Shown here: positions 1-8,730 of the stretch, in pieces | How the letters are laid out: each line of letters begins with the position of its first letter | Numbering within the stretch: position 1 is the first letter of the stretch | DNA from: DAOMFM01 sp035429825 | GTDB lineage: Bacteria; Acidobacteriota; Blastocatellia; UBA7656; JADIYM01 | Direction: 5' to 3' | Assembly: GCA_044224215.1 (NCBI GenBank) | Contig: JBGAKX010000142.1 | Span: forward strand, 1-11,187 | Length of the DNA: 11,187 nucleotides | The notes under the pieces: model-generated | The model's input: only the letters and a program-made list of their open reading frames with translations | Told to the model about the DNA's origin: nothing | Databases searched by the model: none | Position numbers and translations under genes: made by a program

Positions 1-590
1 GGAACAAGCGCCGGCACCCGCCGCGCATACTGCGCGTAGACGTCGCCAAACGCCTCGCCCAGCAGCCGTTCCTCGATTCGGATTCGCATCAGCGCACCCG
101 TGACGCCGACCGCGACGGCGGCAATCGTCCAGCGCCAGTCGCTGGCGACGATGCCGGTCGCGATCACCATCAGCACCATAGCCGTGTAGATCGGGTGGCG
201 CACGATCGCGTACGGCCCGGCGGTGGCAAGCTCGTGCTCCTCGAGGACGCGCGCAGTGAGGCTCCACTGCTTGCCGAGCACAATGACGCCCGCGATGACG
301 AACCAGACCGCCCAGCATCCTGCGACGACCGCCACCGCGTCGAATGCGGCCCGCCCCCAGTAACCGAACGGAACGAATCCCGAACCTTCGGGACGCCGGT
401 TCGACCAGATCACGACGAACGCAAGGCCCTGGACGAGCATGCCCACGAGCGACATCCGGTCGCGCCGCTGTTCGCGCGCGTCGGTCGCGGGCCGCTTTCG
501 AAAGATGAACGGAACGAGAAATCCCACCCAGCAGATGTTGACCGCCGCGAACGCCACGGTGTCGAGATACTGAATCGGGGGGAAACGCAC
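1..590 (-). CDS. Isoprenylcysteine carboxyl methyltransferase-like (ICMT/PEMT family) membrane protein, 3'-partial
   Basis: The gene reads leftward and runs off the window edge, so about 196 residues are visible and only the extreme C-terminus is missing. The protein has about five hydrophobic segments (near residues 11-30, 46-63, 83-106, 137-150 and 153-168). It carries the conserved C-terminal signature of integral-membrane methyltransferases: GKQWS at 106-110, GPYAIVRHPIYTA at 125-137, and EERLL..FGDVYAQYARRVP at about 173-193. In this family the RHP and EE motifs form the SAM-binding pocket beneath the membrane; the substrate cannot be told from sequence. The start is a GTG at 590-588, chosen because it is the first usable start after the in-frame TAG of the upstream HEAT gene (596-594), only three bases away. 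A weak GGACGG precedes it. Translational coupling with the HEAT gene is likely. Family assignment is firm; specificity is unknown. Confidence 0.88.
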   Translation of the reverse strand, partial: MRFPPIQYLDTVAFAAVNICWVGFLVPFIFRKRPATDAREQRRDRMSLVGMLVQGLAFVVIWSNRRPEGSGFVPFGYWGRAAFDAVAVVAGCWAVWFVIAGVIVLGKQWSLTARVLEEHELATAGPYAIVRHPIYTAMVLMVIATGIVASDWRWTIAAVAVGVTGALMRIRIEERLLGEAFGDVYAQYARRVPALV

Positions 591-593
591 GAG

Positions 594-2120
594 CTACCGT
601 CCAGCCGCAACCGGAGGCTTCGACGTATCGGGCTGATCGGGCGTCGGTGCGGGTGTCGGGCCGGGAAGCTCGGCAGGCGGGGATGCCGGTTCAGCGCCTG
701 GTTGAGCTGTCGGCGCCGGCTGATTCGCGGGTTCGGCCGCGGGCGGTTTTTCGCCGCCTGCATTCGGATTCGCGATGCGCCATTCGATGCGACGGATCGA
801 ACGATCCGCTGCAAGCGCGAGCTCAGGCGACGCGCCACGCACAAGCGGTCGCAGCGCATCTGCGGTTCCCTGGTCGCCGAGGTTTCCAAGGGCGTCGACG
901 ACGATGACCTGCGCGTCGGGATCCGGCGTGCGAATGAACGGCAGAATGTCGAGGGCGGTCTTTGCCTCGCGAATGTACTGGGCCGCCTGGTCCCGCTGCG
1001 AGCGGTTGCTGACGGCCTGGACAATGACCGACATCATTCCCGGCCGGCCCATCATGTACAACGCAAACGTCTGGGCAAGCCTGACGGAATCGTTCTTCTC
1101 GGTCTGCGCACTGCGCGACACGAGGTTCAACAGCTGTGGATCGTCCTCGCGCGCAATGCCTTCGAACGCGGCGCGCCGCCAATCGGTGTCCTTGTTGTAG
1201 ACGTTGTCCAGAAACGCCTGGTGACCGGCAGGCGCGCCGATCAGCGCCAGCGACTGCAGTGCGGCCTTGCGGCGGTTCGGCGGGAACGGGTTCTTGACCG
1301 CGCCCACGACGCCAGTCTTTGGCCCGCCGCTCCCGTAGACTGTAAGCAGCGGAGTCACCGCGTCGTTCGCCCTGAGTCGCCCAGCCGTGTACATCGCCTC
1401 GGCCGCGACGTCGCCGTTGTCGCTCTCGAACAGCGGGATCGCGTACCGCGCGGCCGCCGGATCGCCGATCAGCACAAACGCGTTCAAGACCTCGGAGCGC
1501 AGCTTCGGATCCGACCCCATCGCATCCGCCAGACCGTCGATCTGGTCGTTTGCGCGCAGCGCGCCGAGCGCACGAACCGCCGCTACGCGGTTGTCGTGCG
1601 ATGTGTCGGTCTTGAGAAGCTCCGCGATACCCGACGTCGCAGCAGGGCTGACCGGGTCGTATGGTTCGACCGTCGCGGTCTGATGCTCGTCCCAGAACGG
1701 CGTGGCGACGACCGCGACGTGCTTGACGCTCGAGAAGAACCCCTTCTCCTGATCGAGATAGACGTTGACGAGGGCCTCGACGGCCGCGCCTCGGACCTTC
1801 TCGTTCGAGTCCTTGAGGACCGGCGCCATCTGGTCGACGAGCGAGCGGTCGCCGATTTCGCCGAGAGCAAGAATCGCGGCGCTGCGAACCGACGCGTCCG
1901 GGTCGCCCGTCGCCGACTTGACGAGCTCCGGTGCCGCGCCCGTGCTGCGGAGGTCGCCGAGCTTTTCGGCTGCGTCGCGCCGGACATCGGGCTTCGCGCT
2001 CTGGAGCCGAACGAGCTCAGCGCGCTCCTCGGGACGCATCGCCACCGTCTGTCCCGCCGCGGTCCCTGTAATCGCCGCACCTAGTGCAGCCACCGCAAGC
2101 AATCCTGTGAGTGTCCTCAT
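594..2120 (-). CDS. Secreted HEAT-repeat protein with proline-rich C-terminal tail
   Basis: This 508-residue protein begins with a signal peptide (MRTLTG, then a hydrophobic Leu/Ala/Val core to about residue 20, likely cleavage near TAAG at 20-23), so it should act outside the cytoplasm. Helical HEAT/PBS-lyase-type repeats fill about residues 43-122 and 172-447, with typical patterns such as DPDASVRSAAILALGEIGD (73-91) and SNEKVRGAAVEALVNV (105-120). A non-repeat insert (about 123-160) separates the first repeats from the rest. The tail from about 456 is rich in Pro, Ala, Glu and Thr and is probably disordered. HEAT arrays are protein-binding scaffolds, and no enzymatic motif is visible. An upstream in-frame ATG at 2144 would add eight residues; the 2120 start is preferred because it puts a charged residue directly before the signal core. 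The gene heads a two-gene unit with the downstream membrane methyltransferase. Partner and pathway are unknown. Confidence 0.85.
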   Translation of the reverse strand: MRTLTGLLAVAALGAAITGTAAGQTVAMRPEERAELVRLQSAKPDVRRDAAEKLGDLRSTGAAPELVKSATGDPDASVRSAAILALGEIGDRSLVDQMAPVLKDSNEKVRGAAVEALVNVYLDQEKGFFSSVKHVAVVATPFWDEHQTATVEPYDPVSPAATSGIAELLKTDTSHDNRVAAVRALGALRANDQIDGLADAMGSDPKLRSEVLNAFVLIGDPAAARYAIPLFESDNGDVAAEAMYTAGRLRANDAVTPLLTVYGSGGPKTGVVGAVKNPFPPNRRKAALQSLALIGAPAGHQAFLDNVYNKDTDWRRAAFEGIAREDDPQLLNLVSRSAQTEKNDSVRLAQTFALYMMGRPGMMSVIVQAVSNRSQRDQAAQYIREAKTALDILPFIRTPDPDAQVIVVDALGNLGDQGTADALRPLVRGASPELALAADRSIRRIEWRIANPNAGGEKPPAAEPANQPAPTAQPGAEPASPPAELPGPTPAPTPDQPDTSKPPVAAGR

Positions 2121-2149
2121 GGCTGCATACGCTACCGGTGCCATGAGGA
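2114..2149. repeat. 10-bp perfect inverted repeat spanning the HEAT gene start codons
   Basis: TCCTCATGGC at 2114-2123 is perfectly complementary to GCCATGAGGA at 2140-2149, leaving a 16-nt loop. On the minus-strand transcript both candidate start codons of the HEAT gene (2144 and 2120) lie inside the stem arms, so folding could hide them from ribosomes. Chance cannot be excluded. Confidence 0.45.
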
Positions 2150-2220
2150 AAACTCAATGCTCTGCTCGTCAGGCCCCGATCGAGTCACGTGGCCCACGCA
2201 TCGCGGGCTCGGCGATGTCG

Positions 2221-2226
2221 ATTATA
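2221..2226 (-). promoter_or_regulatory. Candidate -10 box for the HEAT/methyltransferase unit
   Basis: The minus strand reads a perfect TATAAT here, in a region of lowered GC and facing the HEAT gene. It would give a leader of roughly 70-95 nt. No good TTGACA-like -35 is found at 16-18 bp, nor an extended TGn, so activator help or another sigma factor would be needed if it is real. Confidence 0.45.
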
Positions 2227-2521
2227 GGTACCCAATCGTCGCATAAGATTTGGCTTTGGGACGCCTCTGGGTTACGCTATTGGCCTCATCCGTACCGAGG
2301 TAGCGCGGTCCGCACAGGAGACGCCTTCTTCAGTGTTCGTGGGCAGTTCTCGCGGACCTCCTCTCTTCGACAATTAGACACGACAAATATCAGCTTCTTC
2401 CGCGGAGCTGACGCGAATTTCGTGGCGTGTGCTGCAGGCTGGCCTTGCGTGAACCGGACCTGTAGTTTCGACGCAGAAATGTGGCTGGCGCCGGCGCCGG
2501 CATCCTCATGTGTGGATTCCC

Positions 2522-2526
2522 AGGAG
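2522..2526 (+). promoter_or_regulatory. Ribosome binding site deciding the start of the mosaic protein
   Basis: AGGAG lies seven bases before the ATG at 2534. This selects that ATG over an in-frame GTG at 2510, which would place eight extra residues before the signal peptide and has no comparable ribosome site. Confidence 0.75.
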
Positions 2527-2533
2527 TAGAGAT

Positions 2534-5500
2534 ATGCGAGCCTTGTCACCTGTAAGCACGCGTACCCGAATTGGTGGTGCGTTCGTTCTGTCGTTGACCG
2601 TATTGCTGGTACTCGCCCAACCGGCTGGCATTGTTGCCCGACCGCGGCTGTCACCCCGGTCGCCCGCGGCTGCGCCGGTGCGAACGCAGCGTCCGCTGCT
2701 TCCGCAGGACGATGCTCGTACCGTGTCCAAGACCGACGAAGGCTTTGAGCTCATTGGCAAGTTCGACCGCTGGCGTGCCTCGGGAACGCCATTCGCCGAA
2801 CACGAGATTGAGATCCTCGACGCGATGAACGCGGGTCTTTCGGTGGCGCAGATCGAGGCCGAGACCCTTCAGTCGCGAGTGATCTACCGGATGTTCGTCG
2901 AGGGATCGCCCACGAGTGATGCCGACCGGGACCTCGTCCAGCGTTGGCGCGAGTATCGCACCGCGCACGCGCTCGAGATCCTTGCTCGAAACGCCGAGCT
3001 GAACGGCGTCAAGCCGCGTGATGCGAAGGCGCCAGACGGCAGCCGCGACTGGGAGTTGTACTGGGATCCGGAGCTCTACAACCAGCTGTCCAGTGCCTAC
3101 CAGCGGATACTCGTTCGGCACTTCGGGCCACACGGCAAGGCGCGAAAGAAGTCGGTCGCTGAGAAAACACTGGAAGGCTCACCGTCAAATCCGAATGCTG
3201 CGCCTCCCAACACGCTTGTGAATGATCCGACGGCAGACGCCACGACGCAGGACACGCAAAGCGAGACGACGCTGGTCCTCGGCTCAGGCTCGACCATCCT
3301 TACGGGGTTCAACGACTCCGGTTCCGACATCGCGCCGAACGCTTCCTTTACGGGTATTGCCCGCTCGACGGACGGTGGCGCGACGTTTACCGATCAGGGC
3401 CGGCTTCCTGCAAGCACACAGAGCGATGCTGGCGACCCGGCTCTCGCACGCAACAACACGAGCGGGCGGGCGGTCATGCTTACACTTGCCTTCAACAGTT
3501 CGTCTGTTCTGCAGTCCTACCGAACGGACGACAACGGCGCGACGTACCAGGCGCCTGTCGACTGCGACGGCGGCGGCACAAACAACGACAAGGAGCAGAT
3601 TGCCTGCGACAACGCCGCTGGCACTGGCCAGGGCAACTTCTACAATTTCTACCGCGACTTTGGCACTGGTGGCGGAATGTCGTTCGTGCGATCGACGGAT
3701 GGCGCGGCGACATGGGGTTCGCGCGTGTTGCTGGCGAGCGCATCTGGCCAGGGCGCGTGGCCGACAGTCGGCGCCGACCACGCCGTGTATGCGTTCTGGC
3801 TGGCCGGAACGACGCTTGTGAAGCGGAAGTCCACGGATCTCGGTGTGACGTTTGCGGCCCAGACCACCGTTCAGACGCTCCGAACAACCGGGACGAACGG
3901 CGATCTCGCACTCAACGGTGGATTCCGTACAAACGCATTTCCGCAGGTTGTCACAAGCCCCACCGACGCAAACCAGCTGTACATGACGTGGAATGACAAG
4001 GGCATTTCTCCGAGTACCGACAAGGCCAACGTGTACTTTTCGCAATCGACGGACGGCGGTGCGACGTGGAGCACGGCGCTTCAGGTAAACACCGACGCCG
4101 GCACCAACGACAACTGGCAGCCGTGCATCGCGATCACACCGGATGGAACGGGGCTCTTCATCAGCTGGTACGACCGCCGGCTCGACCCGAACAACTCGCT
4201 GATCGACGTCTATGCGCGTAACGCAACGATCTCTGGCACTACGGTCACCTTTGGCAACGATTACCGCGTCACCGATACGTCGTTCCCGGTCGTCATCGGC
4301 CAGGACGGCGTGATCGTATCGACGTACATGGGCGATTACGACACCGCTGTCGCCGACAACTCGAACTACTACCGCACGTGGGGCGACAACCGGCTATCGC
4401 GATTGTCGCATGCGCACCAGCCCGACGTCCGGTTCACCAAGATCCCCAAGGCTGGACCTGGCGCGATACTGGGCGGAGGAGGGACCTCCATAACCGCTGA
4501 GAGTTGTACGCCGGCAAACAGTGCGGTCGACCCGAACGAGATGGTAACCGTGTCGTTCGGCGTGACCAACGTCGGCACAGGCGCGACGACAAACCTCGTG
4601 GGAACGCTGCTTGCTACCGGTGGCGTGACAAGCCCGAGCGGGCCGCAGACATACGGCGTGGTCGGGGTGAACGCGACGGTGAACAAGAGCTTCACGTTTA
4701 CTGCCGCCAACCAGGCATGCGGATCGACCATCACCGCGTCGATTCAACTGCAGGATGGCGCTCAGAACCTCGGAACACTTGCGTACACATTCCAGCTCGG
4801 GACGATCGACACCGGGACGACGAACACCGGGACGTATAGCAGCGGCAACGTCAACGTGCCTATCCCTGTAACTGGGACGTCCGGTGACATGACCGACCAG
4901 ATCGCGACGGTGGCCGATATCGGCGCCGTGGCGGACGTCAACGTCAAGATACGCTTGAATCATACGTTCGACGGCGATCTGAACATCAGGATCGTCTCGC
5001 CGGATGGTACAACCGTGACACTGGCGGCGAACCGCGGATCGAGCGGCGACAACTTTGGCAGCGGCGCGAACGACTGTACCGGCACCTTCACCGTCTTTGA
5101 CGACGAGGCCGTCACGCCAATCGCGTCCGGGACGGCGCCGTTTGCCGGGTCCTTCAAGCCTGACTCGCCGCTCTCAGCCCTGGATGGAAAGTCCGTCACG
5201 GGCAACTGGACGCTAAAGATCAACGACAATGCCAGCGGCGACAGTGGATTGCTGTTCTGCTGGCAGCTCGAGATCGCGCGCAACCCATTCGTTTGCAGCA
5301 CGTCGTGCGGCGGGGGGAACATTCCTCCGGTGGCGAATGCGGGTATGGACCAGTCGGTCAACGCGTGCGCGCTCGTCACGCTGGACGGGTCCGGTTCGTC
5401 GGATCCGGACATGGGTCCGAATCCCCTCACCTACGCGTGGTCGCAGACTGGCGGTCCGACGGTCAACATCATCAACCCGACCTCGGTGATGGCGTCGTTC

Positions 5501-6331
5501 GAGGCGCCGAACTCGGCCTCGTCGGTGATGTGCACGTTCCAGCTGATGGTCAGCGACGGCGCCGCGATGAATTCGGACACGATCGTCGTGACGTCGACCC
5601 ACGTGGCCGGGGTCCACGTCGACACGATCGGATTGTTCACGACGGGCGGGAACACGCGGTTCCTGCACAACTGCAACGGTCCGGGCAATGCCGACGTCAC
5701 GGTCGCATTTGGCGGAGCGGGGCTGATCCCGCTCAGGGGCGATTGGGACAACAACGGCACGGACACGGTCGGCGCGTACGACGCGACGACGGGGACGTTC
5801 TTCCTGCGTAACTCGAACACACCGGGAGCGGCCGACATCTCGTTCGGGTTCGGCCCGCCGGGAGCGACGCCGCTCACGGGCGACTGGAACGGCGACGGCA
5901 CGGACACGATCGGCATTTACGATTCGGCGACCGGGACGTTCTTCCTCCGCAACACGAACACACCGGGCGCGGCCGACATTACGTTCCAGTTCGGCGCTGC
6001 CGGCGCGACGCCGCTCACGGGCGACTGGGACGGTGACGGCGTCGACACGATCGGCATCTACGTGACGGCATCCGGCGTGTTCTTCCTGCGCAACTCGAAC
6101 TCGCCGGGCGCGGCCGACCTCGCCTTCATGTACGGCCCGGGTGGTGCGGGCATCCTCCCGGTGACCGGGAACTGGGACGGCATCTCGGGCGACACGATCG
6201 GACTCTATGTCGTCTCGACGTCGGTCTACTTCCTCAAGAACTCGAATGCAGGCGGAGCCGCCGACATCGCGTTCAACTTTGGAGCACCGTCCGGGTACAC
6301 GCCGCTTGCCGGCAACTGGGACGGCTTCTAG
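2534..6331 (+). CDS. Large exported mosaic protein: Asp-box (sialidase-like) region, CARDB-like, P-domain, PKD-like, five FG-GAP-like repeats
   Basis: The 1265-residue product starts with a signal peptide (hydrophobic core about residues 14-34, likely cleaved after IVA at 35). A helical, charged N-terminal region (about 45-215) matches nothing I recognise. Asp-box-like motifs of the S/R-T-D-x-G-x-T-F/W/Y type occur near residues 278, 331, 387, 433 and 505, as in BNR/sialidase-type beta-propellers; no sialidase catalytic set is evident. A CARDB-like beta region follows (about 655-760), then a proprotein-convertase P-domain (about 767-914, with LNHTFDGDLNIRIVSPDGT and a closing GNWTLKINDNASGDSG). 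A PKD-like domain (about 930-1020, PPVANAGMDQSV, LDGSGSSDPD, YAWSQTGGP) precedes five repeats from 1029 to the C-terminus. No LPXTG, PEP-CTERM or type IX sorting signal is visible. It is probably a secreted or surface-bound binding protein. The gene stands alone between divergent and convergent neighbours. Confidence 0.9.
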   Translation: MRALSPVSTRTRIGGAFVLSLTVLLVLAQPAGIVARPRLSPRSPAAAPVRTQRPLLPQDDARTVSKTDEGFELIGKFDRWRASGTPFAEHEIEILDAMNAGLSVAQIEAETLQSRVIYRMFVEGSPTSDADRDLVQRWREYRTAHALEILARNAELNGVKPRDAKAPDGSRDWELYWDPELYNQLSSAYQRILVRHFGPHGKARKKSVAEKTLEGSPSNPNAAPPNTLVNDPTADATTQDTQSETTLVLGSGSTILTGFNDSGSDIAPNASFTGIARSTDGGATFTDQGRLPASTQSDAGDPALARNNTSGRAVMLTLAFNSSSVLQSYRTDDNGATYQAPVDCDGGGTNNDKEQIACDNAAGTGQGNFYNFYRDFGTGGGMSFVRSTDGAATWGSRVLLASASGQGAWPTVGADHAVYAFWLAGTTLVKRKSTDLGVTFAAQTTVQTLRTTGTNGDLALNGGFRTNAFPQVVTSPTDANQLYMTWNDKGISPSTDKANVYFSQSTDGGATWSTALQVNTDAGTNDNWQPCIAITPDGTGLFISWYDRRLDPNNSLIDVYARNATISGTTVTFGNDYRVTDTSFPVVIGQDGVIVSTYMGDYDTAVADNSNYYRTWGDNRLSRLSHAHQPDVRFTKIPKAGPGAILGGGGTSITAESCTPANSAVDPNEMVTVSFGVTNVGTGATTNLVGTLLATGGVTSPSGPQTYGVVGVNATVNKSFTFTAANQACGSTITASIQLQDGAQNLGTLAYTFQLGTIDTGTTNTGTYSSGNVNVPIPVTGTSGDMTDQIATVADIGAVADVNVKIRLNHTFDGDLNIRIVSPDGTTVTLAANRGSSGDNFGSGANDCTGTFTVFDDEAVTPIASGTAPFAGSFKPDSPLSALDGKSVTGNWTLKINDNASGDSGLLFCWQLEIARNPFVCSTSCGGGNIPPVANAGMDQSVNACALVTLDGSGSSDPDMGPNPLTYAWSQTGGPTVNIINPTSVMASFEAPNSASSVMCTFQLMVSDGAAMNSDTIVVTSTHVAGVHVDTIGLFTTGGNTRFLHNCNGPGNADVTVAFGGAGLIPLRGDWDNNGTDTVGAYDATTGTFFLRNSNTPGAADISFGFGPPGATPLTGDWNGDGTDTIGIYDSATGTFFLRNTNTPGAADITFQFGAAGATPLTGDWDGDGVDTIGIYVTASGVFFLRNSNSPGAADLAFMYGPGGAGILPVTGNWDGISGDTIGLYVVSTSVYFLKNSNAGGAADIAFNFGAPSGYTPLAGNWDGF
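5618..6328 (+). repeat. Five tandem 47-codon FG-GAP/VCBS-like repeats
   Basis: Each unit has the pattern GDWDGDGxDTIGIY, then about ten residues, then FFLRNSNTPGAADIxFxFG. The DTIG/DTVG motif recurs at residues 1030, 1077, 1124, 1171 and 1220, giving spacings of 47, 47, 47 and 49. Units 2-4 are closest; 24 identical bases recur at 5864-5887 and 6005-6028, exactly 141 bases apart, pointing to fairly recent duplication. The first and last units are more diverged. DxDxDG-like loops suggest calcium binding, as in beta-propeller FG-GAP repeats; this is inferred from family resemblance. Confidence 0.85.
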
Positions 6332-6352
6332 TCCGTTCACCCTGCCAGGCCA

Positions 6353-6391
6353 CGGTCCGGCTCACTTCAAAACTGGAGCAGGTCCGGACCG
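6353..6391. terminator. Possible hairpin terminator between convergent genes
   Basis: CGGTCCGG (6353-6360) pairs perfectly with CCGGACCG (6384-6391) around a 23-nt loop, followed on the plus strand by a short T-run at 6398-6401. The place, between two convergent genes, is right for a terminator. The long loop and short T-run make it a weak candidate. Confidence 0.35.
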
Positions 6392-6411
6392 CGGCTGTTT
6401 TCAATCGTCGA

Positions 6412-6579
6412 TCAGCCTTCCGCCGAGTTCCCTTCTTGGACCGGCGTCAGGTCCTCCTCGATGTACACGGTGCCGTTGTCGCACTTCCACAGCCCGAGCT
6501 CGGCGTTGTCGATGAACTCAACCGTGCGCACGAGGTCGCCGTGTCGCGTGCGGACCAGGTCTCCAGGCTTTATCTCCAT
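6412..6579 (-). CDS. Small hypothetical protein, 55 residues, with internal GDLVRT duplication
   Basis: The product begins MEIKPGDLVRTRHGDLVRT and ends NSAEG. Two adjacent copies of an eight-residue unit (GDLVRTRH, GDLVRTVE) are followed by a segment with Trp, Cys and alternating hydrophobic residues (LGLWKCDNGTVYIEEDL), suggesting a small beta-barrel (SH3-like) fold; no family is recognised. Third codon positions are strongly G/C, as in the neighbours, which supports real coding. In-frame ATGs at 6591 and 6624 would lengthen it. The 6579 start is preferred because a TATGAT box ends eight bases before it and overlaps the 6591 start, so the mRNA would begin at or next to this AUG. It lies divergent to pyrC and convergent to the mosaic gene. 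Function unknown. Confidence 0.65.
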   Translation of the reverse strand: MEIKPGDLVRTRHGDLVRTVEFIDNAELGLWKCDNGTVYIEEDLTPVQEGNSAEG

Positions 6580-6586
6580 GCCCGAG

Positions 6587-6615
6587 ATCATACATGAAGT
6601 CGCTCGCGTGGATAA
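6587..6615 (-). promoter_or_regulatory. Candidate promoter of the small gene, leaderless
   Basis: On the minus strand TTATCC (6615-6610) and TATGAT (6592-6587) are 17 bp apart. TATGAT differs from the consensus at one base; the -35 is poor (3 of 6). Seven bases separate the -10 from the ATG at 6579, so the predicted transcript starts at the start codon. Confidence 0.45.
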
Positions 6616-6618
6616 CGG

Positions 6619-6632
6619 CCGCATTCATGCGG
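6619..6632. promoter_or_regulatory. Palindrome abutting the pyrC -10 box, possible operator
   Basis: CCGCATTCATGCGG is a perfect 6-2-6 palindrome. It lies directly upstream of the TATAGT at 6633-6638, inside the expected spacer of the pyrC promoter and just upstream of the divergent small-gene promoter. This position suits a repressor site controlling one or both, but no known regulator motif is recognised. Confidence 0.35.
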
Positions 6633-6638
6633 TATAGT
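6633..6638 (+). promoter_or_regulatory. Candidate -10 box of pyrC
   Basis: TATAGT (5 of 6 consensus bases) lies 16 bases before the pyrC ATG, predicting a leader of about ten bases with no Shine-Dalgarno sequence. The expected -35 region is poor. Confidence 0.4.
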
Positions 6639-6654
6639 TCGGCCTTTCCGGGTT

Positions 6655-7977
<1,323 letters not shown>

Positions 7978-8005
7978 GAACAGCGTCACATCCGGCGTTT
8001 CGCAG

Positions 8006-8668
8006 ATGTCCGAGCGATACGCGATAGAGCGGTCGGAACCCGAGGACTGGACGAACAGCTTGATGGATCAGAACACAGCGACCTGGGACGCAGTTTCCAC
8101 AGATATCGACCTCGTCGCCCGCGCAGCTGCGGGAGAGGGTGTGTGCTTTGACCGACTCGTAGAGCGGTACCATCGCCAGATCGCGAACTTCGTGTTCCGG
8201 ATGGTCGGGAACTACGAGACGTCTCTCGACCTCACCCAGGAAGTGTTCATCAAGGTCTACGGTTCGCTCGGCCGATTTAATCCCGAATTCAAGTTTTCGA
8301 CGTGGATCTACAAGATCGCGTCCAACACGGCGATCGACTACCTTCGCAAGCAGTCGGTGTCGGTGTCCCCGCTGTACCTCGTCAGCGGAAATGACGAGGA
8401 GTTCGAACTTCCGATCCCTGCCCGGGGACCGTCCCCGGAGCGGGCGCTCGAGCGCACGGAACGCTCCGCCCAGATCGAAGAGGCGATCTCGAAACTGCCG
8501 ACACGCTACCGCGAGCTCATCGTGCTGCGACACGTCGGCGAGCTCAGTTACGACGAGATCTCCGAGGTGACCGGCCTGCCGCTCGGCACGGTCAAGAACC
8601 GCATTTTTCGCGCCCGCGAAGCGATGCGCAAGCACCTGATTCGATTGGGAATAGAAGGCGTCGACTAG
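8006..8668 (+). CDS. RNA polymerase ECF (sigma-70 family, RpoE-like) sigma factor
   Basis: The 220-residue product has the two-domain layout of ECF sigma factors. Region 2 (about residues 48-116) contains FVFRMVGNYETSLDLTQEVF and FSTWIYKIASNTAIDYLRK, which bind core polymerase and the -10. A linker (117-154) follows. Region 4 (about 155-210) contains LPTRYRELIVLRHVGELSYDEIS and the helix-turn-helix GLPLGTVKNRIFRAREAMRK, which binds the -35. There is no region 1.1 or 3. The start at 8006 is chosen because codons from there show strong G/C third positions; an alternative ATG at 8063 would drop 19 residues outside region 2. Neither has a strong ribosome site. The reading frame stays open further upstream inside pyrC, but that part is out of frame with pyrC and adds nothing ECF-like. 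The anti-sigma gene follows 97 bp later, so activity is presumably held in check by that protein. Confidence 0.93.
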   Translation: MSERYAIERSEPEDWTNSLMDQNTATWDAVSTDIDLVARAAAGEGVCFDRLVERYHRQIANFVFRMVGNYETSLDLTQEVFIKVYGSLGRFNPEFKFSTWIYKIASNTAIDYLRKQSVSVSPLYLVSGNDEEFELPIPARGPSPERALERTERSAQIEEAISKLPTRYRELIVLRHVGELSYDEISEVTGLPLGTVKNRIFRAREAMRKHLIRLGIEGVD

Positions 8669-8730
8669 ACCAGAGACCAAGGGACGTCTGCAGCTCGGTC
8701 CGGCAGTAATCACGCAGCACAACCTGACGT

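Larger units (their letters stand above)
2145..2533. other. Divergent intergenic region, no gene seen
   Basis: This stretch separates the leftward HEAT gene from the rightward mosaic gene. It is visibly richer in A+T than the flanking genes, and the reading frames crossing it look like chance extensions. A perfect TATAAT faces the HEAT gene (2226-2221). Toward the mosaic gene the best I find is TCGACA at 2367-2372 with TATCAG at 2388-2393, a short 15-bp spacer, so the promoter is not convincingly located. GC-palindromes occur at 2487-2498 (GGCGCCGGCGCC). An AGGAG ribosome site lies at 2522-2526. Confidence 0.6.

Noticed and set aside
195..2084. A 629-codon open frame on the plus strand antisense to the HEAT gene
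   Set aside because: Its product is Arg-rich with no domain pattern; the minus strand frame has a signal peptide and clear HEAT repeats. Long antisense frames are expected in GC-rich genes.
2487..2500. GGCGCCGGCGCC palindrome as an operator for the mosaic gene
   Set aside because: It is a low-complexity GC run of a kind common in such genomes, with no paired promoter elements nearby.
3365..4100. An active sialidase
   Set aside because: Asp-boxes occur in many propeller proteins. I see no clear arginine triad or catalytic Tyr/Glu context, so an enzymatic call is not supported.
5213..6340. A 375-codon minus-strand frame under the repeat array
   Set aside because: It mirrors the repeats of the plus-strand gene and is rich in Arg, Asp and Val with no recognisable motif.
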